A stretch of 64,000 nucleotides of DNA from Hymenobacter volaticus. Its GTDB lineage: Bacteria; Bacteroidota; Bacteroidia; Cytophagales; Hymenobacteraceae. Each line of letters begins with the position of its first letter. The first letter of the stretch is position 1. The stretch lies in the NCBI RefSeq assembly GCF_022921055.1, contig NZ_CP095061.1, forward strand, positions 4,689,501 to 4,753,500, given 5' to 3'. Below are positions 41,697 through 52,800 of the stretch, in pieces. The notes beneath the pieces were generated by a model, which saw nothing but the letters and a program-made list of their open reading frames with translations, ran no database searches and was not told the origin of the DNA. The position numbers were made by a program, and so were the translations under genes.

Positions 41697-42451
41697 AACT
41701 TACTTGCATTGCCGTTGACGACGAACCGCTTGCCCTCAAGTTAGTGGGTCGCTTCATCGAACAAACGCCATTTCTGAATTTGGTTGGCAGCTACGGCAGT
41801 GCAGTTGCCGCCCTGCGGGGTATGCAGCAACTAACCACGCCGGTCGATTTGCTTTTTCTTGATATTCAGATGCCGGACCTGAACGGGTTGGAACTAGCCC
41901 GGGTACTGGTCCGGGAACCTGGTCAACCCGGCCCACGGGTGGTGTTTACCACAGCATTCAACCAGTATGCGCTGGAAGGCTACAAAGTCGATGCGCTGGA
42001 TTATTTGCTGAAGCCCTTCACCTACGAAGAGTTTTTGCGCGTAGCCAACAAAGCGAAGTCGTATGCGGAACTTAGTCAGCCTGCGAGCCAGGCAGTTGCC
42101 TCAACATCCGCAGCCCCCTCCGACGCCCCCGACGACTACCTCTATCTGAAAGTGGAATACCAGCTGGTGCGCGTGCCCTTCCACGACATTCTGTATATAG
42201 AGGGGCTCAAGGATTATGTGAAAGTGTACCGGCAAAGCGAGTCGAAGCCGCTGCTTTCCCTGACTAGCTTGAAAGCGCTAGAAGAGCGCCTACCGCCGCG
42301 GCAGTTTATGCGCATTCACCGCTCCTATATTGTGGGGCTTAACCACATTGCGTCTATCGGGCGGGGCACTGTGCATATTGGTACCGAAACCATTCCCGTC
42401 AGCGACAGTTACCGCGAAGCTTTTGATCAGTTTGTCAGCCGCTGGAAGTAG
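41693..42451 (+). CDS. LytTR family response regulator
   Basis: This 252-residue protein has a receiver domain with phospho-acceptor D57 (DLLFLDIQMPDLNG) and a C-terminal LytTR DNA-binding domain from about residue 145 (HDILYIEGLKDYVKVY, then FMRIHRSYIVGLNHI). It is translationally coupled to the LytS-type kinase. Such pairs regulate few target genes in Bacteroidota, often adjacent ones. No LytTR-type direct repeat was identified nearby. Confidence 0.94.
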   Translation: MKLTCIAVDDEPLALKLVGRFIEQTPFLNLVGSYGSAVAALRGMQQLTTPVDLLFLDIQMPDLNGLELARVLVREPGQPGPRVVFTTAFNQYALEGYKVDALDYLLKPFTYEEFLRVANKAKSYAELSQPASQAVASTSAAPSDAPDDYLYLKVEYQLVRVPFHDILYIEGLKDYVKVYRQSESKPLLSLTSLKALEERLPPRQFMRIHRSYIVGLNHIASIGRGTVHIGTETIPVSDSYREAFDQFVSRWK

Positions 42452-42461
42452 TATCTGCACT

Positions 42462-42504
42462 GCACTGGCTTCGTGCTGGTATTATACTTGAGCGAAGCCG
42501 GTGC
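42462..42504. terminator. Hairpin between convergent genes
   Basis: Arms 42462-42473 and 42493-42504 pair over 12 bases with one G-T mismatch and a 19-base spacer. It sits between the response regulator and the convergent cupin gene and may terminate both. Confidence 0.5.
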
Positions 42505-42534
42505 TGTGGATTACCGATTCAAAGCATGCCTACG

Positions 42535-43269
42535 CTAAGTGAAGTGAGGCGTTGTTAATTGCTTGTTTAGTTCAATGACTACAAGCAACGCGTTGTTGCT
42601 GAGGGCTTCCAGTTCCACTTCCTTGGTGTTCCACAAAGCCAAGCCGTCTTTTTCCTGCAGCAGTCTGCCTTGTGCTTCGAAGGCCCCGGCCAGCACAAAT
42701 GCAAAGAACGATGCTTGGTTTTCTAGCTGGTACACCACCTCCTGGCGCCCCGCAAAACGGCCAATACTCACGGCGAAGGGAAGCGCCAAGCTGATCTTGC
42801 TATTGGTGCTAGGCACTATTGGGAACAGCTGTTTTTCAATTGCCGTCAACTGAAAATCAGATATATAACTACTAATTTCCTGTATTGGCCATTCAGCTCT
42901 CACCCACAGTTGCAGAAAAGTAACCAGCTCTGTTTCGTACGGATTGGTTAGTTGCACCGTGGTATTGGCAGGCACCGTCAGCAGTTGGAGCTGCTCTACT
43001 CCCACAGTGGCACTACCCGCTATGGTAGCAGCCGTTACTTCACCGATTATTGGAATCAAGATGATGTAGGAAGCTTGCTCGACAGTGTATTCGAGGTGCT
43101 GACCACCGCCTAGCGTTTCCTCGTTTACAACGCATAGATTCCCGAAAGGCGTCTTATGCTCGTGCGCATACGGCCCGAAGTTGAACGTGCTGTAGCGGCG
43201 AAACTCACTGGTTTCAACTAGTCCGCGCTGCTCGGCTAAATAGATCGTACCTGGTGTCTGCTTGATCAT
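42535..43269 (-). CDS. Cupin/pirin-like protein
   Basis: From the ATG at 43269 (MIKQTPGTIYLAEQRG) the protein has 244 residues. The sequence FNFGPYAHEHKTPFGNLCVVNEETLGGGQH and the duplicated beta-rich pattern (LQLLTVPANTTVQLTNP, then FFAFVLAGAFEAQGRLL) resemble bicupin YhaK/pirin-type proteins. The usual first-domain metal-binding histidines are not clearly conserved, so enzymatic (quercetinase) activity is doubtful. It is convergent with the LytTR regulator and has no operon partner. Confidence 0.65.
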   Translation of the reverse strand: MIKQTPGTIYLAEQRGLVETSEFRRYSTFNFGPYAHEHKTPFGNLCVVNEETLGGGQHLEYTVEQASYIILIPIIGEVTAATIAGSATVGVEQLQLLTVPANTTVQLTNPYETELVTFLQLWVRAEWPIQEISSYISDFQLTAIEKQLFPIVPSTNSKISLALPFAVSIGRFAGRQEVVYQLENQASFFAFVLAGAFEAQGRLLQEKDGLALWNTKEVELEALSNNALLVVIELNKQLTTPHFT

Positions 43270-43563
43270 GGTGGTGCTTGCATGGCGGCGCAAGAAGTCA
43301 ACTTCTACTGGGAGGCTTTTACAGAAGCACTTGCTCTTGCACAGCTAGAGTACTAGTGCCGTGACTGATTCGCTACCTGAATTTCACTTGCTCCCTTCAC
43401 TGCGCACTGCTTCAATCGACAGCCAGCGGCTCTAAATCGACGGATTGGCTACTGCCGCAACTGTGCAGCCCTTGAATCTACGTTCTTGTCTTAGCTGCCC
43501 AAGCAATAGATGGCAAGAGCTACGCACCACAGCTTTCGTAAACCCCGCTGCAAAGCACCAACA

Positions 43564-46462
43564 TCATAAACGGATGCTGAACGCTATGGGCTCAACTATC
43601 AGCTCCTGGGTGTAGGTATTCACTACCACGCGCACACCGGCTTCTAGGGGCGTGCGTAGCCGAAGCACGTTGAACAGCACCGACGTATCGAGACCCACGT
43701 TGCGGTAGTCTCGTTCGCCGGAAATACCTACGCTTCGGCCCTGGGCCACATCTAGGAATCCGTTGGCTCGTATCCGCTGCACATACAGCCACCGCCCTAC
43801 CGACCAGTGGGTATAAGCCACCGGCAAGTAATAGTCCAGGGAAGCGGCACGCAGTCTATCGAAGCTCACGTAGCCTTCGCCCCGCGGAAACGAAATGGCC
43901 GCTGCAAACTGATATTGGCGCTGCTGCTGCCATTGGTAGCCCGCCCGTAGTCGCAGTGCATGATGCTTGGCCAACCCAGGCAGATACACACTGCCTTGCC
44001 CTGCCCACTGGCGGGCGTCGAGGCCGGTCCCGAAGGGAGTCAAGCGCGAGGTAAGCAGCAACGAGCCGCCCCACCGTGGTGCGACGTCTCGGGCGCTAAG
44101 CCGCAGTTGGCGCGCGTAGCTGAGCGTAGTTTGCACGGCGTGTACCGGCCGGTTAGGACCCGGCTCACTGCGCGAACGGACCGGTAAGTCATAGTCACTT
44201 ACCCGTTCGTGCAGGTAATAGCTGCTCAGCGTCAGGGCTTCCAGGTATTTCGAGCGGGTGAGCGTAAGGGGCAAGCGCAGGCCAGCTGTCAGGCGGGTGT
44301 AGCGCCATTGGTCGCGCCGAAGGCTGTCGAGCGGCTGCGCCGGCCCCCGGGCCCGGTCGATGTACCGGGCGGCATCGCGGCCGCCGTACGTGACATCGGC
44401 ATCTAGCACGGGGTATTGCCCTTGGTAGCTCAACCCGCCAAAGACAGCGCCAGTCCGCTCGGTTTGGTCGTAGGTAAGCCCGGCAATGGCTTGCGTAGTG
44501 CTGAGCACGTCCTGCGAACGAACGCCCAAGCTCACGCTGTTGCCAGACGGGTTCTGCACGACACCCCACCCAAACACATTGAACGAATTGCGCAGCACCG
44601 AGTAAGGCCGCATGGGGTATTTGCGCGCCGTATCGGTAGGCGCGGTACCAGCGAGCAACGGCAACAAGGTAGAAGCACCGGGCTCCTGCGCTGTCAGGGC
44701 CGTTGCATAGGGGCCGGATACGGCAGTGGTGGCAGTTGGTACCGGAAGCCAGGTGGCGGGATTAAGCGCCATTTCCACTACGCGGGTCCCAGTGGCGCGA
44801 TAGTCGTGGAAGGTTAGGCGGCTTCCATCCGGCGCGGGTGCCGCGTGGTAAGCCCCAACGACCGGGAAGTTACCTGGAAGGTTTGGCTAGTGCCGGTGTG
44901 CACGGCGTACACGTTATCAATCCCCGACTGCGGCGAGTTGTAAAACACGTATTCGCCCCAAGGCTGCGGATTGCTCACATTCACGTTGGCTACGGGCAAC
45001 AAGGCGCGGGCCGCTCCGCTAGTTGGGTCCAGTAGCTCAAGGGTTTTGCCAGCGGGCTTGAGCGTCACCGTTACAATATGCTGGCCATCGGGCGTCCAGT
45101 GAGGTTGCTGGTAGAAGTCGTTCTGCGGGTTGGGCAGTGTACGCAGCACGGCACCCGTGCGGGCATCGAGCACTGATAAAGCGTGGTGGTAGCTAGAATC
45201 GGTTTCGACGGCCACTAGCCGTGTGCCGTCCGGCGACAAAGACGCGGCGGTATAGCGGTGGTGCCGGCCCACCCGTGTTACCTGCCCAGTGGCCAAGTCC
45301 AACACCTTTAGCTCGGAATAAACGCGCTGTCCCCAGCGAGCATCAAATCGATACTCCGGCCACACTACCTTCCCCCGCCCACCGACAGCATTTCCGGCAG
45401 GTTTAAAGGACCCAACACATACAGCTTCCGCTCTTTCCCGGTTTTGGTTGACAGCAGTACCAGTTGCGCAATGTCGCCGAGTCCCGTCTTCAAGGCTACT
45501 ACCGTGCTGTCGTTGACGTACTGCGGGTATTGGTACTGCGTAAACACCCGGCCCTGGTACTGACCGGCCAGATCCCGCGCCTCCGTGGGCTTCAGGTCCC
45601 GCTGCTGACTTTGCCACGTCGAATCGAGGTCGGCCATGGTGCGAGCGTAGAGTTGCTCGACCCGCAGGCCCGTAGTGCGACGCAGGCTGTTGGAAAACGA
45701 GAACGGGTAAAATGGAAACCGGTTGTAGCGCGTAAGCACCCGGTTCCATACGTCGGCGCCGTAGCGGGTTTTGGCGTACGAAGTTAGATAGTAGCCTAAC
45801 ACGTACCAGTTGGGCACGTTGTCGCGCAATGAGCCATTAGCAGCCTTTTGGTAGTTGTAGTGCCGCCCGGTCAGCCGGTTAGCTCGCATTCCTACCCCAA
45901 ACTCCGGAATGCGTCCTCGGCCACTACGCGTCAGGGCAGTTTCGGTGCCTACGGCGTCGCCCTCAAAAAACCATTGGGGTAGTCCTACGGCCGCTACGCC
46001 AAGCGCGCCGTCGCCGAGCAGAGGGCCTAGCAGTCGGCCAATGCCATGCCGGCCTTTCTCGAACTGCCCTACGTGCCGGTACTCGTGCACCACTAACTGG
46101 TCGAGCCAATCATTGGTACCCAAGTCCATACCCTGCTCAGGCGTGGCGTAAAACTCGGCGTGGCGCGGCAGAAAAGTTACAAATCCGTTGCTTACGCTGG
46201 TTCGAGTTTGGAGCACCACCGAAATGGGCCGCGGGTTCACGCCTAGTGTGGCGGCTCCCGGTGTGTGTACCTGCTCTAGTCGCTGCGCCGTACGTTGGGC
46301 GGCTGATTCAAAGCCGGTTGGGTACAGCACCCGAAAATGTGGCGTCTGGATCTGCTGCCAGCGTAAGGAGGGCGGGTTTTGGTCGAGAATCGGCAAGCTT
46401 TGGGCGCGGCCCGTCAGGGAAGAAGCCAGAGTTGCCAGAGCAGCTAGCAGAAAGGTGCGCAT
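43564..46462 (-). CDS. Metalloprotease-like / beta-propeller / outer-membrane barrel protein (two suspected frameshifts)
   Basis: Three ORFs form one protein of about 966 residues if bases are added at CCCCC 45372-45376 (restoring LSVGGGKVVWPEY) and CCCC 44853-44856 (restoring LGAYHAAPAPDGSRL). After a signal peptide there is a gluzincin-like site HEYRH (H126, E127, H130) with a third-ligand candidate in WFFEGDA (E167), as in peptidase MA-like proteins. A TolB/WD40-like propeller follows (ASLSPDGTRLVAVETD, HWTPDGQHIVTVTL). The last 400 residues are beta-rich and end IAFSIRL, like an outer-membrane barrel. A surface-anchored protease or scaffold is plausible; activity is untested. Confidence 0.78.
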
Positions 46463-46570
46463 GGAATTGTAGCCAAGAAATAAAGGCGAGAAGTTAGGCT
46501 ACATTCCGCTAACTGCCGTCCCGGCTGCCTGTATTTGTTGACAGTTTGGTGCCTGGTCTTTTAAAGAGCA

Positions 46571-46602
46571 GAAGCCCGCCCCACTAACGTGGGCCGGGCT
46601 TC
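46571..46602 (-). terminator. Hairpin downstream of the DUF2141 gene
   Basis: Fourteen-base arms with one mismatch flank a TAAC loop. It lies about 77 bases after the stop at 46679 and lacks a strong T-run. Confidence 0.55.
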
Positions 46603-46678
46603 AATTGATTGTCTTCGAGAATGCTCTAATCAGCAAGCTAGGTTCACCTAACACCGGCTTGTTGGTCTTGGTGCAGCT

Positions 46679-47128
46679 TTACTTGTTTAGGGTAATGTTT
46701 ACTACCTTGGGGCCGCTAACCACAAACTTGCAGTCGTTGAAATCTGGGGCGGCCAGTTTGGGGCGCACGTTGTTGGAAAAGGCGTAAGGCTCCGTCGGAA
46801 TACCTACGAAGTTCTTGTCCAGTTTATCGTTATTGTTGGTGTCTTGGGTGATGGCCACGGCCCACTCGCCATTAGGTAAGTTGATGGGCAATGTTACTTG
46901 CTGTTGGCCTCCCGGCTGAATTACGCGCATAAAAGCGTAGCCTCCATGCTGCAAAAACTTGTCTCGCACATTATAGAAATACAGCTTCACCACTGATTTA
47001 GTGGATGCCAGCGCCGACACTATTACGGTAACAGACGAGGTACCAGCCGGATTGTCTCCGGCAGCAGACGGCGTAGCTAATAGTGGGCTGCCAACAGCCA
47101 TTAAAAGAGCAAAGTGATATATTCTCAT
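46679..47128 (-). CDS. DUF2141 domain exported protein
   Basis: From the ATG at 47128 (MRIYHFALLMAVGSPLLATP) the protein has 149 residues with a signal peptide. The mature part shows the DUF2141 pattern: a beta sandwich with LPNGEWAVAITQDTNNNDKL, then PTEPYAFSNNVRPKLAAPDF and a closing VVNITLNK. The family is common in Bacteroidota envelopes and its function is unknown. The upstream 44 codons of the open frame have no signal-peptide logic and are excluded. Confidence 0.88.
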   Translation of the reverse strand: MRIYHFALLMAVGSPLLATPSAAGDNPAGTSSVTVIVSALASTKSVVKLYFYNVRDKFLQHGGYAFMRVIQPGGQQQVTLPINLPNGEWAVAITQDTNNNDKLDKNFVGIPTEPYAFSNNVRPKLAAPDFNDCKFVVSGPKVVNITLNK

Positions 47129-47859
47129 GAGCAAGGTGCGGTTCGGATTAGAAGACAGTGCAAGGCCAACTTGCGTTAACCGTAAAAAGTGCCAATTCTG
47201 ATGGATTGTCAAGATAGCCTTATTGCGGGACACTTGTACTGCGGAGCTCGGTTTTTTCACGAAACTGCACTGGAATTTCCTTACTCAGCTGTAACTCATA
47301 TCATTTTACATGAAACGCTTAATTATTTATTGATATGAGACACTAAGTCGAATTATCTATGATTCTGCTGGTTAGCTATAAAATCCTGTTTATTATGATC
47401 TAATTCATACTCTCCGCTAGCTGTATTCTCTAGCTTCCATTTGCGTATGTGGGTATAAATGTGTTTGTTAAAGTGCCATTCCGGCCTTCCACTAAGACAT
47501 TTGTATGCAAATCAGACGCGCGTCGGGCCGCTTGGCTCGTGGGTGGTATTACTGCCGCAAGTAAGTTTACCTACTTTCTGCATTATCGCCTCCACCCTAT
47601 TCTACAGGGTGCAAGGATCTGTCTCCCCTTTGTAATTCGTGAAATTCATTTTCACGTAAGCAATAGGCTACCTCATACAGGCTAACTGAAATAACGCTTA
47701 AGTGCAAATATACGGCAGGTAGTTCTACACAATTCAGCTTACAGCACTTACTCAGGATCAACCAGTTAGTACACTATTGGATACCTTGGAGTAGAGGCAA
47801 TAAAAAAGAAGAAGCAGAATGCAGGCAAGCACTTCTGCTTTGCCTTGTCATTCTGCTTT
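47129..47859. other. Intergenic region without a supported gene
   Basis: About 730 bases, mostly AT-rich, with a more GC-rich patch near 47500-47640 that contains a 78-codon plus-strand frame. The frame has no ribosome-binding context, family signature or compositional support. No tRNA was recognised. Confidence 0.55.
47813..47857 (-). terminator. Rho-independent terminator
   Basis: Outer arms AGCAGAATG (47813-47821) and CATTCTGCT (47849-47857) enclose a second inner stem. A T-rich tail follows on the minus strand. It starts three bases after the stop codon at 47860. Confidence 0.8.
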
Positions 47860-48123
47860 CTAGCTGTCTGAATCTTCCAGACGGGCTGTGTGACAAATTT
47901 CGTCGATCAACAGCTCTATGTCGTGTGAATTGGTAGTTGGGTTCAGCACCCAGTTATTGAGCGCTTGGTAATATACTTCAAGCAACTCACTGCCCCCAAT
48001 GGTTGCCACTTGTTCATAGTGAAATTCCTTTATCCAGGCCGCCATTCTCTCCCGAACCCGAGGGTCGGCGTAGGATGCACCTGCCGGAATTGGTGGAGGC
48101 TTGAATTTTGACATATTCAACAT
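47860..48123 (-). CDS. Small hypothetical cytoplasmic protein
   Basis: This 87-residue protein (84 if started at the ATG at 48114, MSKFKPPPIPAG) has no signal peptide or membrane segment. It has a Pro-rich start and a helical, acidic remainder (IELLIDEICHTARLEDSDS). A terminator directly follows the stop, which supports a real gene. I do not recognise the family. Confidence 0.68.
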   Translation of the reverse strand: MLNMSKFKPPPIPAGASYADPRVRERMAAWIKEFHYEQVATIGGSELLEVYYQALNNWVLNPTTNSHDIELLIDEICHTARLEDSDS

Positions 48124-48216
48124 TTTTTAGAATATATACAAGATACGAAAATAATTTCAAAGAGTTCCTATCACTTGGTTGCCAGGCTATTGATTGAGCG
48201 TGTAGAGTAATAACCT

Positions 48217-48611
48217 CTACATTCGCTCTAGCCAAGCGGAAGCTGTTTCTAGACTATCGAAAGTCAAGATCAGGGGCGAGTAGTGTGTTGTAATGTCAGA
48301 TCGGTGGATAATCGGCTGTACACATTCGGCGAATACACCCAAGCAAAATACTCCAACCCAGCATCGGCCATGGCCGGGAACCAAACGTGGCCGCCCCACT
48401 CCGCCGCATCCGACCACATGCTTGTCACGCGCGTGTTATCGTTGAGCACCTTGTGGCAGCGCTCGTCGCGCATACACTCCAGCATTTGCAAACAGCCCGT
48501 CTGAACAGTTTCCAGCGTCTGGTCTCCAGTCCAATCCACGTAGAGCCACTCGTGGTTGTAATCGTAAAAAATGGAGATATAAGAAGTTTGAAAGAGTAAG
48601 TGTTGCGCCAT
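48217..48611 (-). CDS. Small hypothetical protein, STAS-like by eye (one suspected frameshift)
   Basis: The main ORF stops after LTLQHTTRP. Adding one base to the GGGG run at 48273-48276 continues it as LILTFDSLETASAWLERM, giving about 131 residues. The pattern YVDWTGDQTLETVQTGCLQM, then KVLNDNTRVTSMWSDA resembles small STAS/SpoIIAA-like proteins of Cytophagales, but this is only visual. It has no signal peptide. It lies upstream of the other small gene on the same strand and could be co-transcribed with it. Confidence 0.68.
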
Positions 48612-48816
48612 AATCGGGAACGGGCAATAAGGTGTGCTGACGAGCTGAAGGGGTGCAAATGTAGATAGAATCCTATACTCTTGGGTTGAGCAAAATCCCT
48701 AGTTGGAACGCGACCTTAACATGCTGCTGTTCTACTACCTACTACGCACACAACGTCCAAGTAGCACTGATTTGCGTACATCTGCCGTTGAGTTCCACAC
48801 GTTTTTTATCGTCCCA

Positions 48817-49496
48817 ATGTTCTTGTTGAAACTGAAGTCTTGTTTGATTTGCTTACTGCTCTTTACAATGGCATGTGGGCAGCAACGCTCTGCCGACGCG
48901 CAGACTCTTACCCGTTCAACGGCTGGCGGTTTGCCCACCGCTACGCAAGCCAAAGGTTTAGCCGTAGCAACCTTCGCGGGGGGTGCTTTTGGTGCACCGA
49001 GGAAATATTTGAGGAGTTGCGCGGCGTGAAGTATGTGGTGTCGGGTTATGCAGGCGGCAAAGAGCAGAATCCCACGTACGAGCAAGTAGGCAGCGGCCAA
49101 ACCGACCACGCCGAGAGTTTTGAAGTGTACTACGACCCCAAGCAAATCAGCTACCAGCAGTTGCTCGACGTATTTTTCTTGGCCGGCCACGATCCTACAA
49201 CCCTCAACCGCCAAGGCCCGGATGCCGGCAAGCAGTACCGGTCGGTAGCGTTTTACCGGACGCCGCAGGAAAAGCAGCTCATCGAAGCTACCATCAAGCG
49301 TGTCAACGCATCCAAGCACTATTCCAACCCCATCGTGACGCAGGTGGCGCCTCTCACTAAGTTTTGGCCCGCCGAAGACTACCATCAAGGATACTTCCGC
49401 CTGCACCCCGACAACCCCTACATCCAATCGGTATCGGTGCCCAAGGTGATGAAGTTTCGGAAAGCGTATCCGCAACTGCTCAAAAACCCGCTTTAA
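48817..49496 (+). CDS. msrA: Peptide-methionine (S)-S-oxide reductase MsrA, lipoprotein form (one suspected frameshift)
   Basis: The N-terminal and C-terminal parts lie in different frames. Adding one G to the six-G run at 48978-48983 restores the active-site motif AGGCFWCTEEIFEEL, with catalytic Cys57. The restored protein has about 226 residues. It starts MFLLKLKSCLICLLLFTMAC with a lipobox-like cysteine at position 20, so it is probably exported and lipid-anchored. The family core is complete (VSGYAGG, GQTDHAESFEVYYDP, YHQGYF). It repairs oxidised methionine in envelope proteins using an electron donor not encoded nearby. Confidence 0.93.
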
Positions 49497-49559
49497 GAGT
49501 AAGCTAAGTAGCAAGCAGCTTCGTATTTATTCAGGCTGCTATCTGGTAAAACAGCACAT

Positions 49560-49593
49560 AAAAGAGCTAGCTTCTTACGGAGCTGGCTCTTTT
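49560..49593 (+). terminator. Rho-independent terminator of msrA
   Basis: Arms 49560-49572 and 49581-49593 pair with one mismatch and include A4/T4 ends. The hairpin lies about 60 bases after the msrA stop. Confidence 0.78.
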
Positions 49594-49808
49594 GCTTGTA
49601 GCTGAATTCGTTGCTAAGCAATAGAGCAATATCAACTACTTCTCACTTTCTAGCAACAGATCATGGACGTTTGAACTAGCCCTCACGGCATAACTCAACA
49701 GGCTGTGTGCGTGTAATTTTGAGTGTTTTAGTAGCAGTAGCGAAGTTCCGCCTAGACCCTTACCTTGGGCTACCAAAGGGACTCACTGGAGTCCGTTCTG
49801 GTAATCCA

Positions 49809-52800
49809 ATGACCGATATACCGGACTTCCAATTGCTGTTTGATGCATTGCCAACCCCCTGTTTGGCAGTGCACCCCCACGACTTCACGGTGGTGGCAGC
49901 CAATGCAGCAGGGCGGGCGGTGGTTGGGCTGGCGGCTCCACTGGTGGGCCAAGTGGCACCAGCGTTGTTTGGGTACGAAACGAACCTAGCAGCTTGGGAA
50001 ACGGCTGTAAACACCGTCTACGTTTCTACTATTCCCTATTCGTTGCCGGTGGTGTTGCCGTGCTCGGGAACTCATACAGCCGAACCAAGGTGCAACTGGC
50101 ATTTGCTGCTGACGGCAGTGCGGTCGGCGCCGGATTCCCCGGTGCGCTACTTGCTTTGCCAATTGCAGCAGCACGCTCCGACTACTGCCGTGGCGCAGCC
50201 GTTGGCCGTCGCGCCTGCGTTACCCCAGGATTACTTTCGTTTTTTGTCTGATTTCATTCCCCAGCTGGTTTGGATTACAGATGCAGCAGGGCGGCACGAA
50301 TACGTCAACGCCCGCTGGATAACCTATACAGGCTACTCTGACATTGACAACGCTGCACCAGCCTTATGGCTAGCCATGGTTCATCCCGACGACCGGCAAC
50401 AGATACAGGAGCAGTGGCGCCACTCCCTCGATACCGGCGAAGCCTACGAAGTTGAGTTTCGCTTCCGAGACAAATACGGGGTATTTCGCTGGTTTTCAAG
50501 CAAGGCCTTACCGCAGCGCGACGCCTCCGGCACCATCGTCCGCTGGTTTGGCACTAGCACCGACATCGACAATAAGAAACGTACGCACCAACTGCTGGAA
50601 GAGAAGGATCAGCAGCTACAACTAATTCTAAGCCAGGTACCTGCTTACATTATCACTCTCACTGGTTCCAACCACGTGTTTCGTTACGTGAATGAAAGGT
50701 CTCAGCAGCTTTTCAATGGCCGAATTCGGTTAGGAGAGCCCGCTGCTCAGATGGCGCCCGAGTTGCTGGAGCAGGGGCTTATTGCGCTCATTGATGAAGT
50801 GTACCGTACGGGGGAGCCTCACTTACTACATGAAGCGCCTTTTCAGCATCGTACGTCCCTCAACGACCAGGAAGAGCTGTTTTTCAACGGCGTACTTCAA
50901 CCGCTGATTGATGGGGAAAACCGCATTCAAGGCATACTGGTATTTGGTATTGATGTGACAGAGCAAGTGCGCGCCAAGCAACGGGCAGCAAAACTGCTGG
51001 AAGAGGCGCGCCACCAAGACCGGGAATTCCGCCAGGCACTGGAGGCGTTGCCGCAAATGGCTTGGCTTTCGCGGCCTCAGGGGGGAGTTTTTTACTACAA
51101 CCAGAGTTGGTTTGATTACACGGGCGCCTCATTCGAGGAATTACGCAACATTGGCTGGCAGAAGTATCTTCATCCCGACGATCTGGCGGCTACGGTGCAG
51201 GACTGGCAGGTTGCCATCGAACAAGGAGCCACCTTCGAAACCGAGCACCGCTGGCGTAGTCACGATGGACAGTACCGCTGGTTTCTGGCGCGTAGCGTAC
51301 CTATTCGGCGCTCCGATGGAAGCATTCAGCGCTGGGTAGGCACCAATACGGATATCGACGATCAGCGGCGTATCCGGGAGCGGCTCGAAGAAAAAGACCG
51401 TCAATTGCTGGAGATTCTCAGTCAGGCGCCTGCCTGCATTGCCACCCTGGAAGGACCCGAGCACCGCTTCACGTTCTTCAATGACAGTTATACCGCCTTT
51501 GTTGGTGGCCGCGCCGAGGTAGGTAGTAGAATTGCGGACTTGCTGCCCGAACTAGAAGAGCAGGGCTTTATAGCCTTGCTTGATAGTGTGTATCAGACCG
51601 GCCAATCCTATACGGCTTTTGAAAAACTCGTGGCCCTGCAAGACCCAGTTAGCTTGAAATTCCGGCAGCGCTACGTCACTTTCACCTACCAACCTTTACT
51701 CGACGAGAAGCTTGAAACCAAGGGCATATTGGCTTTCATACTGGACGTAACGGAACAGGTCCGCAACCGCCACAAGTCGGAGGTCTTACAAGCGCAAATA
51801 AGGCGCCGCGACGAGCAAGTGCGCCTCATGACCGAGGCATTGCCGGTTATTACCTTTATCAACGACCCAACGGGGCGGGCTCTGTACGTGAGTCCGCAGT
51901 GGTACACCTTTACTGGCTACGACCCTGCCGCCACGTCTATTGATGAGACGTGGCGCGACTTGCTGCACCCCGAGGATTTGCCTGTAATTCAGCCGATATA
52001 TCAAGCTGCCCTGGCCGCAGGGCACAGTTGGAGCTACGAGTTTCGGTTGCGCCGCCACGACGGACAATACCGCTGGCAGCTCAGCCGGGGCGTGCCCGAG
52101 TTTGATGCGGCGGGCCGGGTGGTGTGCTGGTATGGCACTAACACCGATATTCATGAGGAACGGGAACTGCGGGAACTGCTGCAAACCCAAAACGCCGAGC
52201 TGATTCGGACCAACGCCAGCCTCGACAACTTTGTGTACACCACCTCGCACGACTTGAAGCAGCCCATCAACAACATGGCGGGCATCTTCCAGGAGCTAAC
52301 GCGCACCGCCTATTTCCGTGACCCTGATGCGGTAAAGCTGATTGACATGTTTGAACAGGCGCTTCAACAGATCAATGACACAATCCAGGACTTATCGGAA
52401 CTGGTGCAGGTGCAAAAGCAGCAACAGTATCTGCCCACCGAATCAATAGCGCTAACTCCTCTCGTGACGGAGGTGCTAGCCAGCATTCAATTCCAGCTAG
52501 CTGCTACCGGCGCTGAAGTTACCACCAACTTCGAGGCCATGCCCGTAGTGGAATTTGTGCGTTCCAACCTGCAAAGCATCTTCTACAATCTGGTTAGCAA
52601 TGCTCTCAAATACGCGGCCCCGGGCCGCACGCCCCGTATCCGGATGAGTAGCAGCCTACAGGATGGGCAGGTGGTACTGGTGGTAACAGACAATGGCATC
52701 GGTATTGATCTGGTGCGGTTTAGAGGGCAACTGTTTCAACTATTTCGCCGCTTCCACGACCATGTAGAAGGCTCCGGCATGGGTCTTTACCTCGTCAACC

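Noticed and set aside
47449..47685. 78-codon plus-strand ORF in the gap after the DUF2141 gene
   Set aside because: No family signature, membrane or signal segment, or supporting context. It lies in a patch of mixed composition.
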